64,000 nt of DNA from Rudaea sp. 3F27F6 (lineage in GTDB: Bacteria; Pseudomonadota; Gammaproteobacteria; Xanthomonadales; Rhodanobacteraceae): assembly GCF_005503555.1 (NCBI RefSeq), contig NZ_SCNG01000009.1, forward strand, positions 82,038 through 146,037, written 5' to 3'. Below are positions 25,971 to 35,787 of this stretch, one piece after another; the first letter of the stretch is position 1; every line of letters begins with the position of its first letter. A model generated the notes under the pieces. It worked only from the letters and a program-made list of their open reading frames with translations, made no database searches and was not told the DNA's origin. Position numbers and translations under genes: made by a program.

Positions 25971-26339
25971 ATGAAGATCAAGGACGTGGACTGCCTTTGC
26001 CGGCCTGACGCTCGGTCGCCGGTCAACTCTTGCTACAGCCGCGTATACGACCAGCTGGTCGAAGGCAAATTCGAGTTCACCGGAGCATGGTCCGGCTGGA
26101 AGATTCGAGGCGACGGCAAACTCACCGGACCGGGCGGCGTCAAGTTCAGCCCGGTCCATCTAACCGTATTGTGGAAGCTGCGCCGAGATCTACTCGACGC
26201 GATGATCGCCGACGCATTTAACGGGCCGACTGTGCTCAAGCAATTGGACTGCCTGCGGAACACCGTTAACGACGCGGCGAACGACGATTGTACCGACGCC
26301 ACCAGCAGCGACGCCCAAACAAGTTTCGTCGGGTTTTAA
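25971..26339 (+). CDS. Probable inovirus regulatory protein (DUF3653-like)
   Basis: A 122-residue protein beginning 52 bp from the dif-like site. The WSGWKIRGDGKLTGPGG block followed by FSPVHLTVLWKLRR resembles small phage proteins of the DUF3653 type found in Xanthomonas filamentous phages, where they lie next to attP and opposite to the structural genes. The same orientation is seen here. The 3' 150 bases are antisense to the next gene's frame, so one of the two ends may be altered. The assignment is tentative. Confidence 0.5.
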   Translation: MKIKDVDCLCRPDARSPVNSCYSRVYDQLVEGKFEFTGAWSGWKIRGDGKLTGPGGVKFSPVHLTVLWKLRRDLLDAMIADAFNGPTVLKQLDCLRNTVNDAANDDCTDATSSDAQTSFVGF

Positions 26340-26564
26340 CCGCGTGGAAATTTCCCTCTGCTGCGCCTGTCGCCGTTGCATCGCAAGACGATTCTCAGAC
26401 TCCAATTTAACCTTCTGAGTATCCTTAGCTAACTGCTCACTAAGAGCACGCATCGCAAGATAAGACCACAACGCATAGCTAGCCGACGAGATAACGCCAG
26501 CAATAAGTATGCCGGCAACAATCTGCCAAACGAGTTTCACGCCCCCCCCGTGAAAAGCGGTCAT
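26190..26564 (-). CDS. Single-TM phage-type protein, inovirus remnant
   Basis: A frame of 124 residues from ATG 26564 (a GTG at 26540 has a better, G-rich ribosome site). One membrane segment (LVWQIVAGILIAGVISSASYALW), then a charged coiled coil, then a domain with two cysteines in DETCLG and PVKCVG and a VVVRRV-type strand between. Small proteins of this plan lie near Zot in filamentous phages. It follows the Zot-like pseudogene on the same strand. The 3' end overlaps the regulatory gene on the other strand. Confidence 0.45.
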   Translation of the reverse strand: MTAFHGGGVKLVWQIVAGILIAGVISSASYALWSYLAMRALSEQLAKDTQKVKLESENRLAMQRRQAQQREISTRLKPDETCLGVAAGGVGTIVVRRVVNGVPQAVQLLEHSRPVKCVGDHRVE

Positions 26565-26672
26565 CAGGCTGGCAATCGTAACAGGTAGGGGCGCTGAACA
26601 GCGTGCGACGAAATAGGCCACCGGACCGCACGCCACCGGATCAAGAGATAGACGGCCTGCGGCCTCTTGGGA

Positions 26673-27233
26673 TCAGCGGCGAATGACGCCCGTACCCGGT
26701 GGAATCTGCGAAGCCGAGTATACGGCAGAGACGTTGACCGATTTGGCACCGGCAGCAGCAGCACGATTAGCCTCGGCTTGGGCGGTCAGGCTCGCTTCGC
26801 TCGACAGACCGCCCAAGGCGAGGCGCTCCAATGGGACGAGCGGACGTGAGTCGATTTCGCGCAACTTCTGATCACTCACGCGGTTCACCTGATCCAGCGG
26901 CTACGGCGTGCAAATGAGCGCCTTGTCTTTCCAACCCAAGCGTGCGCCGTAGTTGGTCAACACGACATCGAAACCGAGCGCACGAAGCTGCCGGAAACTG
27001 ATACGTTCCATGACATGGTTCTGTGCCTCCCAGAACTCGACAATGCCCTCGTTTTTCATTCCTCCATCGTAGAGCGCCGACGCAGCAAGACGTGGGCGCG
27101 CTTGGTTCGCAATGTCGAAGACGTACGCAATCTCAGGCGGCATAGCGCTGGTGTCGAACTTCGCGGCCTTTGTATCGACCTTGGACTGCCCGACTACCTG
27201 TGCCCCGCCCTGCGGCTGCACCGTTGAGTGCAT
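26673..27233 (-). pseudogene. Zot-like (inovirus assembly ATPase) C-terminal fragment with in-frame amber codon
   Basis: One reading frame is split by a TAG at 26898-26900. The upstream piece contains FRQLRALGFDVVLTNYGARLGW...ICTP, and the frame continues after the stop with PLDQVNRVSDQKL. In Zot proteins a Trp commonly precedes PL, so TGG mutated to TAG is the simplest explanation. The P-loop domain expected N-terminally is absent. Together this is the C-terminal half of a filamentous phage gI/Zot homologue, non-functional as read. Confidence 0.55.
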
Positions 27234-27351
27234 GAATATTCCCGAAGATCTGGCCGCTGCGGCTGGTGCGTGATCGCACCTCAGAAGGTGACCTAGTCGA
27301 GCGATACTGCCTTCGCCTATGCTGTGATCGACCAGAACAGCTACCTGTCGT

Positions 27352-27465
27352 ATGACCGCTCTCGACCGCTATCTAGAAGCTGCCACGCGTGCCAATACAC
27401 AACGCAGCTACGCGTCGGCTAAACAATCGTTTGTAACCAAGGTCGTCTGTAATGAACCTTCCTAA
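27352..27465 (+). pseudogene. N-terminal stub of a tyrosine recombinase
   Basis: A 37-residue frame reads MTALDRYLEAATRANTQRSY then ASA, a typical start of a SAM-like core-binding domain (compare AAANTTRSYTSAL in the recombinase at 41613). It then diverges exactly at a 13-bp sequence also found at 25178 and stops soon after. It is a truncated integrase gene, probably cut by insertion or deletion at the repeat. Confidence 0.5.
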
Positions 27466-27583
27466 TCGTCCGGGTTGTTACCGGTAGCCGCCGCTGACTC
27501 ATCGTGACGGCGTGCGTGGCAGGTTCCCTGCCGACTTCTTGGAAATGAATGAGAATAGTTGCGACAAACTGTTAACGTACCCC

Positions 27584-28711
27584 ATGCCCTCCGAAAAGCA
27601 CCTGCGCCGCTGGCGTTTGATCCTCGGTCGCTACGCGTCGCAGCCGCTTGTGCGTGCCCCCTTTTCAGGCGACGACTGGAAGCTCGACCAAACACTGGAA
27701 TACCTTTACGGTCGTGAGTACGAAGGTCGTGGCCTTGCAAGGCCGAGCGGTGGTGGCGGCTCTCTAGACCCTAGTCAGCTGCGTGCAGTCGAATGGCTGA
27801 CCCGGTCTCGCAAGTTGTTTCCACGCGAAGTGTTCGAGCGGATGCAGACGCAAGCGATCGAGCGGTATCAATTGAAGGAGCTGCTGAGCGATCCGGCTGT
27901 ACTGCGTTCGCTCGATCCGACGCCTGGCTTGGCCAAGGCGTTGTTGGGAATGCGCGGCCGACTGTCCGGGCAGATGCGCGATGCCGTACGCGAGACCATC
28001 CAGAAAACCGTAGATGAGATCACTCGCAAGTTGCGAAACGATTTCACCAATGCGCTCATGGGCAGGCGCAATCGCATGCGACGCTCGCTGATCAAGAGTG
28101 CACAGAACTTTGATGCGCGCGCAACGATTCGAGCGAATCTGCGGCACTACGATATGGGCAGTCGGCGTTTGGTGATCGAACGTCCCCAGTTCAACGCACG
28201 TGTTAAGCGTCATCTGCCGTGGGACATCATTCTGTGCGTAGATCAAAGCGGCTCAATGAGCGACTCGGTGATCTACAGCGCAGTGATTGCGGGGATCATG
28301 AGTTCGTTGCCGGCGGTTCGCGTGAAACTGGTGGTGTTCGATACCAGCATCGTCGATCTGTCGCATCTCGCGCACGATCCCGTTGAAGTGCTGCTCACGG
28401 TGCAACTCGGTGGCGGCACCGACATTGGCAGCGCGGTGCGCTATTGTGAAAAGCTCGTCGGCAACCCGCAACGTACGGTGTTGGCTTTGATCAGCGATTT
28501 CGAGGAAGGCGCGGCGCCGGCAGCGTTGCTGGCAGCAGTAAAGCGATTAGCGGAAGCGCGCGTCACATTGCTAGGCCTGGCCGCGCTCGATGAGGCGACG
28601 CAGCCTGTCTACGATCGGCGCATAGCACAGTGCTTGGCGGACAGGGGCATGCATGTTGCTGCGCTGACGCCCACGCACTTCGCGCAGTGGCTAGCGGAAG
28701 TGATGAATTGA
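27584..28711 (+). CDS. yehP: VWA-domain protein, YehP-like
   Basis: A 375-residue protein; ATG 27584 is preferred over upstream GTG codons because family proteins are about 378 residues long and start here. An N-terminal helical half is followed by a von Willebrand A domain with the MIDAS motif DQSGSMSD near residue 218, a Thr in GGGTDIGSA and a late Asp in ALISDFEEG. Its TGA overlaps the ATG of the SWIM gene. VWA proteins paired with MoxR ATPases are thought to act as metal-dependent adaptors in chaperone-like complexes. The E. coli homologue is in the yeh locus with the same partners. Confidence 0.85.
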   Translation: MPSEKHLRRWRLILGRYASQPLVRAPFSGDDWKLDQTLEYLYGREYEGRGLARPSGGGGSLDPSQLRAVEWLTRSRKLFPREVFERMQTQAIERYQLKELLSDPAVLRSLDPTPGLAKALLGMRGRLSGQMRDAVRETIQKTVDEITRKLRNDFTNALMGRRNRMRRSLIKSAQNFDARATIRANLRHYDMGSRRLVIERPQFNARVKRHLPWDIILCVDQSGSMSDSVIYSAVIAGIMSSLPAVRVKLVVFDTSIVDLSHLAHDPVEVLLTVQLGGGTDIGSAVRYCEKLVGNPQRTVLALISDFEEGAAPAALLAAVKRLAEARVTLLGLAALDEATQPVYDRRIAQCLADRGMHVAALTPTHFAQWLAEVMN

Positions 28712-30756
28712 TGGCCTGGTACGACGTTTATCGTGCTTACGACGACGATACGCTTACCGCGTTGGCCAACCCAGGGCTGTTGCGACGCGCGGCCAAAGAT
28801 GTCGAGGCAGAAAAAATCCGCTGGATCGAACAAGGCGTCGATTGCGGCAGGATCTTCGCGGATGGCCAGCAAGTCGAAATCGATACTCGCGGTCCGAAGC
28901 ACGCACGCTGCGATTGTCCGGCACCGGACATCTGCAAGCACATTCTCAGCGCCGCGCTATGGCTTCGCGCCATGGCGCTTGTGGCGGCCACTACTCCGGA
29001 AGCGGAAGGCAACGACAAAGCGGCACTCGCAAATCACGACCCTCTGGCCGAAATTCTCGCACTGGACGCGGCGCCGTTGTTCAAGGCCGCCGGCATCGTG
29101 AACGTACGGCGCGCGGCTGCCACGCCCGCTGGCGCAGTTGAGTGGCGCGTGCAGGGAAATAATGTCGTCATCGAACTGCCGGATCTCGGTGCAACCTGCC
29201 GCTGGATTGGCGGCGCAGGATTCACCGGCATGGTGTCGGAGTTGCCTGCCGGCGAGCAAAAGGCTGTCCATCTGATAGCGCTCGTTGCCTTGCGCTCGGC
29301 ATTGAGTCATCCGCTTGCTTGGCCGTCGAACGTGATGCCTCAGGCAAATTCACCGGAGCCGGCTCGGGTGGGGGATTCTGAGCGCAGTTTTCTCGCGCAG
29401 GTCGAAGCGGTGCTGCGCGAACTCATTGCTGGCGGGCTATCGCATATAGGTGAGCTGACGTCGAGCCGTTTGCTAGCGCTGAACATGTCGGCGCGAGGTG
29501 AGGGTTTGCCGCGTTTGGCTGCCCTCCTTCGTAATCTTGGCGGAACAATCGATCTGCTGGCGAAGCGCGATCACCGCGCGGATGAACACGACGCGTTGAC
29601 GTTGATGGCGCGTATCCAGGCGTTATGTGAAGCGCTTTCGCATGCCGAGGGCGATCAACTGAATGCACTGCGCGGGCGACTGCGTCGCGACTTCGAGAAA
29701 TTTGATTCCTCGCCAGAGCTGCTGCCGGTCGGAGCGTACTGGTGGCAGACGCGAGGTGGTGCGCGTGGCTTGACACTGGCGTTGTGGTGTCATGACGAAG
29801 CCCGTTTGCTCCAAGCCACGCTGGCACGGCCTGATGGAAGCGACAGTGCATTCACGCGCATCAGTGCGTGGAATGCACACGCGTTCTGGCCAGGAGCTGG
29901 CACCGCAGAGCATGTCAGCAGAACAGTCCTCAAACTTGAGCATCCGCGCCTGGCCGAGGACGGCCGGCTGGCTCTCGGAGGCGTTACACGCGCCCAGGTT
30001 GACCCGATGTGGGGCGTCGACGACGCGCGTTTGAAGACTGTCGGTTGCGATGACTGGCTGCAACTCACAGAGCGTCTGCGCGCCGAATCGGGTCTGATGG
30101 ATGACATGCAGGACGTGGTGCTTTTGCGACCAAGTGCTACACGAGCACCCGTGCTCGACGAAGTACGGCAATGTCTCGACTGGCTTCTGCAAGATGCCCA
30201 CGGCCGCTGGTTGCGCGTCGGCATTCCGGTCGATCACGCACAACGGGAGCGGCTCGAAAATCTTGAGCGCATACACGCACGCGGAGCGCCTATTCGAACG
30301 GTGCTGGTGCGTGTCGAACGCACGAACGCGAACTGCGATCTGATTCCGGTGGCGGTTCTCAGCACAGCGCAGAAGAAACTCGAGGTTTTGTCGCTCGACT
30401 TTGCTGTTGAACCAACACGAAAGACTTCTTTAGGTGGCCGCATCCTAAAACTCTTCGAGTCGAGGCAGAAGCAGACAACAGCGCCGGCGCTTGCCGAATC
30501 TACGTTGGCACGCCGTCTGTTGACGCCCATCATGGATGTTCTGGAAACGCAGGCCGCCACCGGTCGCATGCCACTGACGGAGTTGCAGCAACTATTGCTC
30601 GGCGAAGGATTGCGCAACATCCGCGCCGTCGGCCTGGATACGCTGGACGGACTTCTCGCCGCTCACATCGATCGTCCTTCTGCCGTGAGTTTGCTGCGCC
30701 TCGCCTTCGTAAGCAACCTCACCTTGGCATTTGATGGCCTGTCTCTGCAAGAATAG
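28711..30756 (+). CDS. yehQ: SWIM zinc-finger protein, YehQ-like
   Basis: A 681-residue protein; ATG 28711 overlaps the preceding stop. Near residues 69-80 is the SWIM finger: Cys-x-Cys in ARCDCPAP followed by Cys-x-His in ICKH. The rest is mainly helical with no other motif that I recognise. SWIM domains bind nucleic acid or protein. It lies between the VWA and DUF4132 genes, as part of a conserved set. It is a little longer than the E. coli YehQ. Confidence 0.82.
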   Translation: MAWYDVYRAYDDDTLTALANPGLLRRAAKDVEAEKIRWIEQGVDCGRIFADGQQVEIDTRGPKHARCDCPAPDICKHILSAALWLRAMALVAATTPEAEGNDKAALANHDPLAEILALDAAPLFKAAGIVNVRRAAATPAGAVEWRVQGNNVVIELPDLGATCRWIGGAGFTGMVSELPAGEQKAVHLIALVALRSALSHPLAWPSNVMPQANSPEPARVGDSERSFLAQVEAVLRELIAGGLSHIGELTSSRLLALNMSARGEGLPRLAALLRNLGGTIDLLAKRDHRADEHDALTLMARIQALCEALSHAEGDQLNALRGRLRRDFEKFDSSPELLPVGAYWWQTRGGARGLTLALWCHDEARLLQATLARPDGSDSAFTRISAWNAHAFWPGAGTAEHVSRTVLKLEHPRLAEDGRLALGGVTRAQVDPMWGVDDARLKTVGCDDWLQLTERLRAESGLMDDMQDVVLLRPSATRAPVLDEVRQCLDWLLQDAHGRWLRVGIPVDHAQRERLENLERIHARGAPIRTVLVRVERTNANCDLIPVAVLSTAQKKLEVLSLDFAVEPTRKTSLGGRILKLFESRQKQTTAPALAESTLARRLLTPIMDVLETQAATGRMPLTELQQLLLGEGLRNIRAVGLDTLDGLLAAHIDRPSAVSLLRLAFVSNLTLAFDGLSLQE

Positions 30757-30781
30757 AAATCTGGACCAGGGGAACACTTGG

Positions 30782-33700
30782 ATGCAATTCTTGAACAAAC
30801 TCATCCGCGCGGTTGCCGGCCAGTCGACGGGTGCCGGTAGCGACGAGAAACTTGACAAAAGGCTTGTCGGCGCATTGAAGCAAGCCTTGGAATCGTTCGA
30901 CAAAGTAAAGCCGAGCCTTTCCCAGAAGGCCTTGGCTTTCGTGCTCTACGGTTCGTATGAAGACGTTCTGATCGGAGTGCAGAATGCCGATCTCAACGAA
31001 CTGCTAGGCCGGCCTGGACGCCTGCGATGGAACTTTCACAACCACAACGACAAGGATGCAGCGGCCATCGCGAAGAAAAGCATGGCCGCGCGTTCCGAGT
31101 TTTACGAACGCATTGATGTACAGAACCCGCCACTGGATGTGTTGGTGCGGCTGGGAAAGTTATTCGCCTCCATTGACAACGGAAAGTCGCTGGATCACCC
31201 GGGTGCACCTACGCCACCCTGGCTACAATATCTGATCAATGACGCAATATTCGCCAGTTTCAACGACCACAACGCGCCGAAAGACTTAGACAAAAAGCGG
31301 CCAGCTTGGACGATCGATCTGATCGCGAACCTGCTTGCGCATGAGGGGCTAGACGAAACAATTGCGCTACAGGAAGTGTTCGAGCGCAAGGATCTCGACG
31401 GCTACTATCACAATCGACTCGAAGCTTTGGTGCGCGCCCCGCAGGTCGGTGACTTCATGCTGGCGCATCGCGACGCCGTTGCTGCGCTGCGCACACAACT
31501 CTCGGTCTCGGGACGTATTGAGTTGACGCGCCGAATCGGCAGAGACAAGCCGCTGCTGAACGAGTTTGTCCCGTTGTTCGTGGAGCTGGCTGTCGACAGC
31601 GGCAAAACCGTGCGTACGGAAGCTGCGCTCTATTTTGAAGGCATCGTGGAACCGCAACGCTTGGAGCGGCTCGGAGCTTTGCTGAGCAGCGGCGATACCG
31701 GTCAGCGCGCTCAAGCCGCTGAAATACTTGCGCGGCAGCCTGCTGAAGCTGCCCGCAATTTGCTCGAAATAGCGCGATCTCAAGAACAGAGCAAGGCTGT
31801 GCAGGAATCGATTCGCGGTGCGCTAGCGCGCCTGGATGCCGCCGGCGACGCCGATGCAATTGAACTCCCTGCCCCCCCAACGTGGGAACCTTTCGAAGAT
31901 CAACCGCTTGGCGATGAAGCGTTTCACATTCTCGTTGCCAGCCGCGCGGAATTGACGGAAAAGGCACGCGTCGCCGCCGAAGAGGAGGCGGCGCGGAACG
32001 CCAGACCTGATACCAAGTACAAGTACAACTGGGCCGCTTCGAATCTCGAAAGCCTGAAGAAGACCGGTGACGAAGACCTGAGAGTGGCATTGCGTGTGCT
32101 CAATGGACAGGCGACCCAAGCCGACCTTGAGGCACTCGGCCGTCGCAACAAATTGCTGAACATCGTGCCGCATGGACAGAAACTGCAAGCGCTGCCGGCG
32201 TTTGGCGTTCCACATCTGGCGCGTTGGATTGCAAGCACTCGACGCTGGGGAACGTTTTGGGATGACGACGGTTTTCAAAAATGGCTTGCGCGGCAAGCAC
32301 CGAACTCGGTCGATCTTCGTGCACTCGCAGCAGTGTTTGAACGTTCCGACCAGCCGCTTCGCCATGTAGCGAACGCCTGCCTCATGGAGCGCTACCGCCA
32401 AGCGTCGACGCCAATTGACGTATTGGCTGCAGATCGCGTCTGGCCCTTCTTCGCCGAGCATCCGGAATTTATCGATGAAGGCCTCGGCTTGGCGCCATCG
32501 CAGGCCGACGTGGAAGGTTATCGGCGAACCGGTTTCGATATTGGTCACACGTTGCGAACACTCACTGTGTTCCCGACGGTTCCATCACGATGGTTGCCGC
32601 GCCTAATGGAAATTGCGCTCGGCGAAGGAAAAACACATCGCGCCGACGCACAGCGGGCATTGTCGTCGTTACCCGACATTGGCAAGCGTGTTGTCGACTC
32701 GCTCATGCATACCAAGAGCGAGATTCGCATCGAAGCAGCAAACTGGTTGGCCGATCTGAAGTATCGAGATGCGATTCCGGCGCTGACCAAGGCACTCGAT
32801 AAGGAGAGCCGCGAGACGGTGCGTGCTGCTTTGCTGACCACGCTGGAAGCATTGGGTGACGACATCTCGTCACGCCTGACCCCGGCAGTCTTGTTGTCAG
32901 AGGCAAAGAAAGGTCTCAAAGGCAAAGCACCGATCGGCCTTGCGTGGTTTTCGCTGGACTTGCTGCCCACTTGCAAATGGATGGACGGCGAACCGGTCGA
33001 CCCTGCCATCGTGCAATGGTGGGTGGTCCTCGCCTGCAAGCTCAAGGAACCTGCCGGCAACGCCCTGCTGATGCGTTATATGGGTCTGCTCGATAGCGCG
33101 AGCGTACAGAAGGTGGGCAGCCTCGTGCTCCGCCTGTTCATCGCACAGGATACGCGCCATCCTACATTGGAAGACGGTATTGCCTTCGCGCAGGCGAATG
33201 CCCCTAGCCGCTATCAGAACTACCAAACCTGGTACAAAAACGCAAAACCCGAACATCGTCAGTACTACGAGGCGAACTTCAACAAAACCCCTGAGCAGGT
33301 CTTTGAGGAATGCAAGCGCGAGAAGATGGGCGAATACCTCGGCAGTGCCATTGGGGAAAAAGGCGTTTTGGCTCTGACCGCATTCGCACCAGCACACGAA
33401 GCTGTGACGTTATTGCAGCAATTCATGCGCGACCACTATCCACGTCGCGCGCAAATCGAGGCTATGCTCGAAGGCGTGGCCGCAGGCAACGATCCGCTCG
33501 TGATCCAGCTGCTGCTCGGCCTTTCGCGGCGCTACCGCACCGCGTCCGTAAAGGACCGGGCACGTGCACTGGTGCAGGAAATCGCCGAGCGCAACGGCTG
33601 GACCCAGGAACAACTTGCCGACCGAACCATACCGACAGCCGGATTGAATGACGCCGGCAAGCTCGAGCTTCAATACGGCGAACGAGTTTTTACCGTTACG

Positions 33701-34603
33701 CTGGACACCGCATTGAAATCCGAACTGCGCAACCCCGAAGGCAAAGCTGTGAAAGCCCTTCCGGAAGCGCGCCAGAATGACGATGCTGCCTTGATTAAAG
33801 AAGCGAAAACGGAATTCTCGACGCACAAGAAGGAGCTCAAGCAGGTCATCGAGCTGCAAACGGCGCGACTATTCGAAGCAATGTGCACGGGCCGATTGTG
33901 GCCACAGGACGAATGGCGCGAGTATCTACATCGACACCCGATCGTCGGACGTCTCATTCAGCGACTTGTTTGGTTGGAAGTTGATATCGACGGCAAGGTT
34001 CAACGTAGCTTCCGGCCGACCGAAGACGGCAGCCTGCTCGACACGAGCGATGATGAGATCGAACTGCAACATGGAATGCTGCTGCGTTTGGGGCACGCCT
34101 CACTGGTCGACGACCGCACCGCCGCAGCGTGGACCAAACACTTCAAGGACTACAAGCTAATACCGCTATTTGCGCAAATGTCGCGAAAGATACCCGCCGT
34201 CGAGTACAAGGATTGCAATGGAGTAGATGTGACCGAGATCAGCGATCGTCTGGGCTGGATCAGCGACACATTTACGGTGCGCGGCGTACTCACCAAGCTT
34301 GGCTATCAGCGTGCGCAAGCCGAGGATGGCGGCTTCTTCAACCAGTATCTCAAGGAATTTTCCACTGCCGGGGTGCGCATTGCGATTGAGTTCTCGGGCA
34401 ATTCGCTACCCGAAGAAAACGTGCCCGCAGCTTTGAAAGCTCTAAGCTTTGAAAACATCAAGGTGCGAGGTTGGTCGGACCGCGCATTCCCACTTGAACG
34501 CGTCCCACCGGTACTGCTTGCCGAGGGCTACGCCGACTATCTTGCGACAGCACAAGCTTGCGTAGGCTTCGATCCTGATTGGGAAAAGAAGATGCCATGG
34601 TAG
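30782..34603 (+). CDS. yehI: Large DUF4132 protein with HEAT-like repeats, YehI/MolR-like
   Basis: A 1,273-residue protein starting at ATG 30782 after CAGGGGAAC. Repeated helical segments occur at about 250-360 and 560-750 (for example EAANWLADLKYRDAIPALTK, a HEAT repeat). The C-terminal DUF4132 region includes AARLFEAMCTGRLWP-type helices (seen as LQTARLFEAMC then GRLWPQDEWREYLHRHP) and a terminal SFENIKVRGW block. E. coli YehI is about 1,210 residues. No enzymatic residues are evident. The repeats suggest a scaffold for the AAA+/VWA machine encoded on either side. Confidence 0.82.
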   Translation: MQFLNKLIRAVAGQSTGAGSDEKLDKRLVGALKQALESFDKVKPSLSQKALAFVLYGSYEDVLIGVQNADLNELLGRPGRLRWNFHNHNDKDAAAIAKKSMAARSEFYERIDVQNPPLDVLVRLGKLFASIDNGKSLDHPGAPTPPWLQYLINDAIFASFNDHNAPKDLDKKRPAWTIDLIANLLAHEGLDETIALQEVFERKDLDGYYHNRLEALVRAPQVGDFMLAHRDAVAALRTQLSVSGRIELTRRIGRDKPLLNEFVPLFVELAVDSGKTVRTEAALYFEGIVEPQRLERLGALLSSGDTGQRAQAAEILARQPAEAARNLLEIARSQEQSKAVQESIRGALARLDAAGDADAIELPAPPTWEPFEDQPLGDEAFHILVASRAELTEKARVAAEEEAARNARPDTKYKYNWAASNLESLKKTGDEDLRVALRVLNGQATQADLEALGRRNKLLNIVPHGQKLQALPAFGVPHLARWIASTRRWGTFWDDDGFQKWLARQAPNSVDLRALAAVFERSDQPLRHVANACLMERYRQASTPIDVLAADRVWPFFAEHPEFIDEGLGLAPSQADVEGYRRTGFDIGHTLRTLTVFPTVPSRWLPRLMEIALGEGKTHRADAQRALSSLPDIGKRVVDSLMHTKSEIRIEAANWLADLKYRDAIPALTKALDKESRETVRAALLTTLEALGDDISSRLTPAVLLSEAKKGLKGKAPIGLAWFSLDLLPTCKWMDGEPVDPAIVQWWVVLACKLKEPAGNALLMRYMGLLDSASVQKVGSLVLRLFIAQDTRHPTLEDGIAFAQANAPSRYQNYQTWYKNAKPEHRQYYEANFNKTPEQVFEECKREKMGEYLGSAIGEKGVLALTAFAPAHEAVTLLQQFMRDHYPRRAQIEAMLEGVAAGNDPLVIQLLLGLSRRYRTASVKDRARALVQEIAERNGWTQEQLADRTIPTAGLNDAGKLELQYGERVFTVTLDTALKSELRNPEGKAVKALPEARQNDDAALIKEAKTEFSTHKKELKQVIELQTARLFEAMCTGRLWPQDEWREYLHRHPIVGRLIQRLVWLEVDIDGKVQRSFRPTEDGSLLDTSDDEIELQHGMLLRLGHASLVDDRTAAAWTKHFKDYKLIPLFAQMSRKIPAVEYKDCNGVDVTEISDRLGWISDTFTVRGVLTKLGYQRAQAEDGGFFNQYLKEFSTAGVRIAIEFSGNSLPEENVPAALKALSFENIKVRGWSDRAFPLERVPPVLLAEGYADYLATAQACVGFDPDWEKKMPW

Positions 34604-34661
34604 CCGCTCCGCAGGCTCGAACCAGTGCATCAATCATATTGCCGAACATGGGGCACTACTG

Positions 34662-35783
34662 ATGAAAGCGAAGTCTCCCGACGTCATGCATACCTCATCC
34701 GAGCGTGCCATGCGCCTTGCACCCGAGCAACGTTATGCCGAAGAACTGGAGCGCCTAGCCTCGGCTGACCGCGATGCTCGTCCGCAGGGCTGGAGGCTTT
34801 CGCCGCGCGCCGTACGTCGCTTTATCCTCGGTGATTCTTCCTTGCATGTGAGCCGCAAGTTCTACGGCGACGATCCCCTGGTCGATCGTGCCATCGTCAC
34901 GCTGATGGGCCATCAAGGCCTGATGTTGGTCGGTGAGCCGGGCACTGCGAAATCGTTGCTATCGGAAATGTTGGCCGCTGCGATCAGTGGCGACTCCGGA
35001 CTTATTGTGCAAGGCACAGCGGGGACGACCGAAGACCATATTAAGTACAGCTGGAACTATGCGCTACTGCTTGCCGAAGGGCCAAGCGCGCGCGCCTTGG
35101 TTCCTTCATCGATCTATCAGGCCATGCGCGCTGGCAAAATCGTGCGTTTTGAGGAAATCACGCGTTGCCCGCCGGAGATTCAGGATGTGCTGATCTCCCT
35201 GATGAGCGAAAAGCAACTGATGATTCCCGAACTCGGCGACGATGCGCGCCTATTCGCCCAGCGCGGTTTCAACATCATCGCCACAGCCAACCTGCGCGAT
35301 CGCGGTGTGCACGAAATGTCCTCGGCGCTCAAGCGCCGCTTCAACTTCGAAACCGTGCGGCCGATTCGCGACCATCAATTCGAAGTCGAACTGATCCTAG
35401 CGCAGCTTCAGCGCGAACTCGCCGACGGGGAAGGATCGGTGGAAGTGCCGCGCGATGTTGTGTCGCTATTGGTTACGACTTTCCAAGAGCTGCGTGCAGG
35501 CGTCACTCAAGACGGTACTGCGATAAAGAGCCTCGATGCGGTGATGTCGACTGCAGAGGCGGTTAACGTGGCATATGCGGCAGCGTTACAAGCGCGTCAC
35601 TTCAATGATGGCCACCTCACCGTGCGCGAGATCGCCGGGCAACTTCAGGGTGTGATAGTTCGCGACAGCACCGACGACACAAAGCGCGTGCGCCACTATT
35701 TCGACACCGTGGTTCGTGAGCGCGGCAAGAGAGACACGCAATGGAAGGTGTTTCACGAAGCTGCTCGCTCATTGTGGCAGTGA
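34662..35783 (+). CDS. yehL: MoxR-type AAA+ ATPase, YehL-like
   Basis: A 373-residue AAA+ protein. Walker A GEPGTAKS lies near residue 90, Walker B IVRFEEI near 160, sensor 1 in NIIATANLRD near 209 and the arginine finger region in SSALKRRFNFE. Insert and lid helices follow. MoxR ATPases work with VWA proteins to remodel partners or load metals; here the VWA protein is the first gene of the cluster. An alternative start at the second Met (34686) is possible. The gap of 58 bp after DUF4132 is the widest in the cluster. Confidence 0.9.
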   Translation: MKAKSPDVMHTSSERAMRLAPEQRYAEELERLASADRDARPQGWRLSPRAVRRFILGDSSLHVSRKFYGDDPLVDRAIVTLMGHQGLMLVGEPGTAKSLLSEMLAAAISGDSGLIVQGTAGTTEDHIKYSWNYALLLAEGPSARALVPSSIYQAMRAGKIVRFEEITRCPPEIQDVLISLMSEKQLMIPELGDDARLFAQRGFNIIATANLRDRGVHEMSSALKRRFNFETVRPIRDHQFEVELILAQLQRELADGEGSVEVPRDVVSLLVTTFQELRAGVTQDGTAIKSLDAVMSTAEAVNVAYAAALQARHFNDGHLTVREIAGQLQGVIVRDSTDDTKRVRHYFDTVVRERGKRDTQWKVFHEAARSLWQ

Positions 35784-35787
35784 CCCG

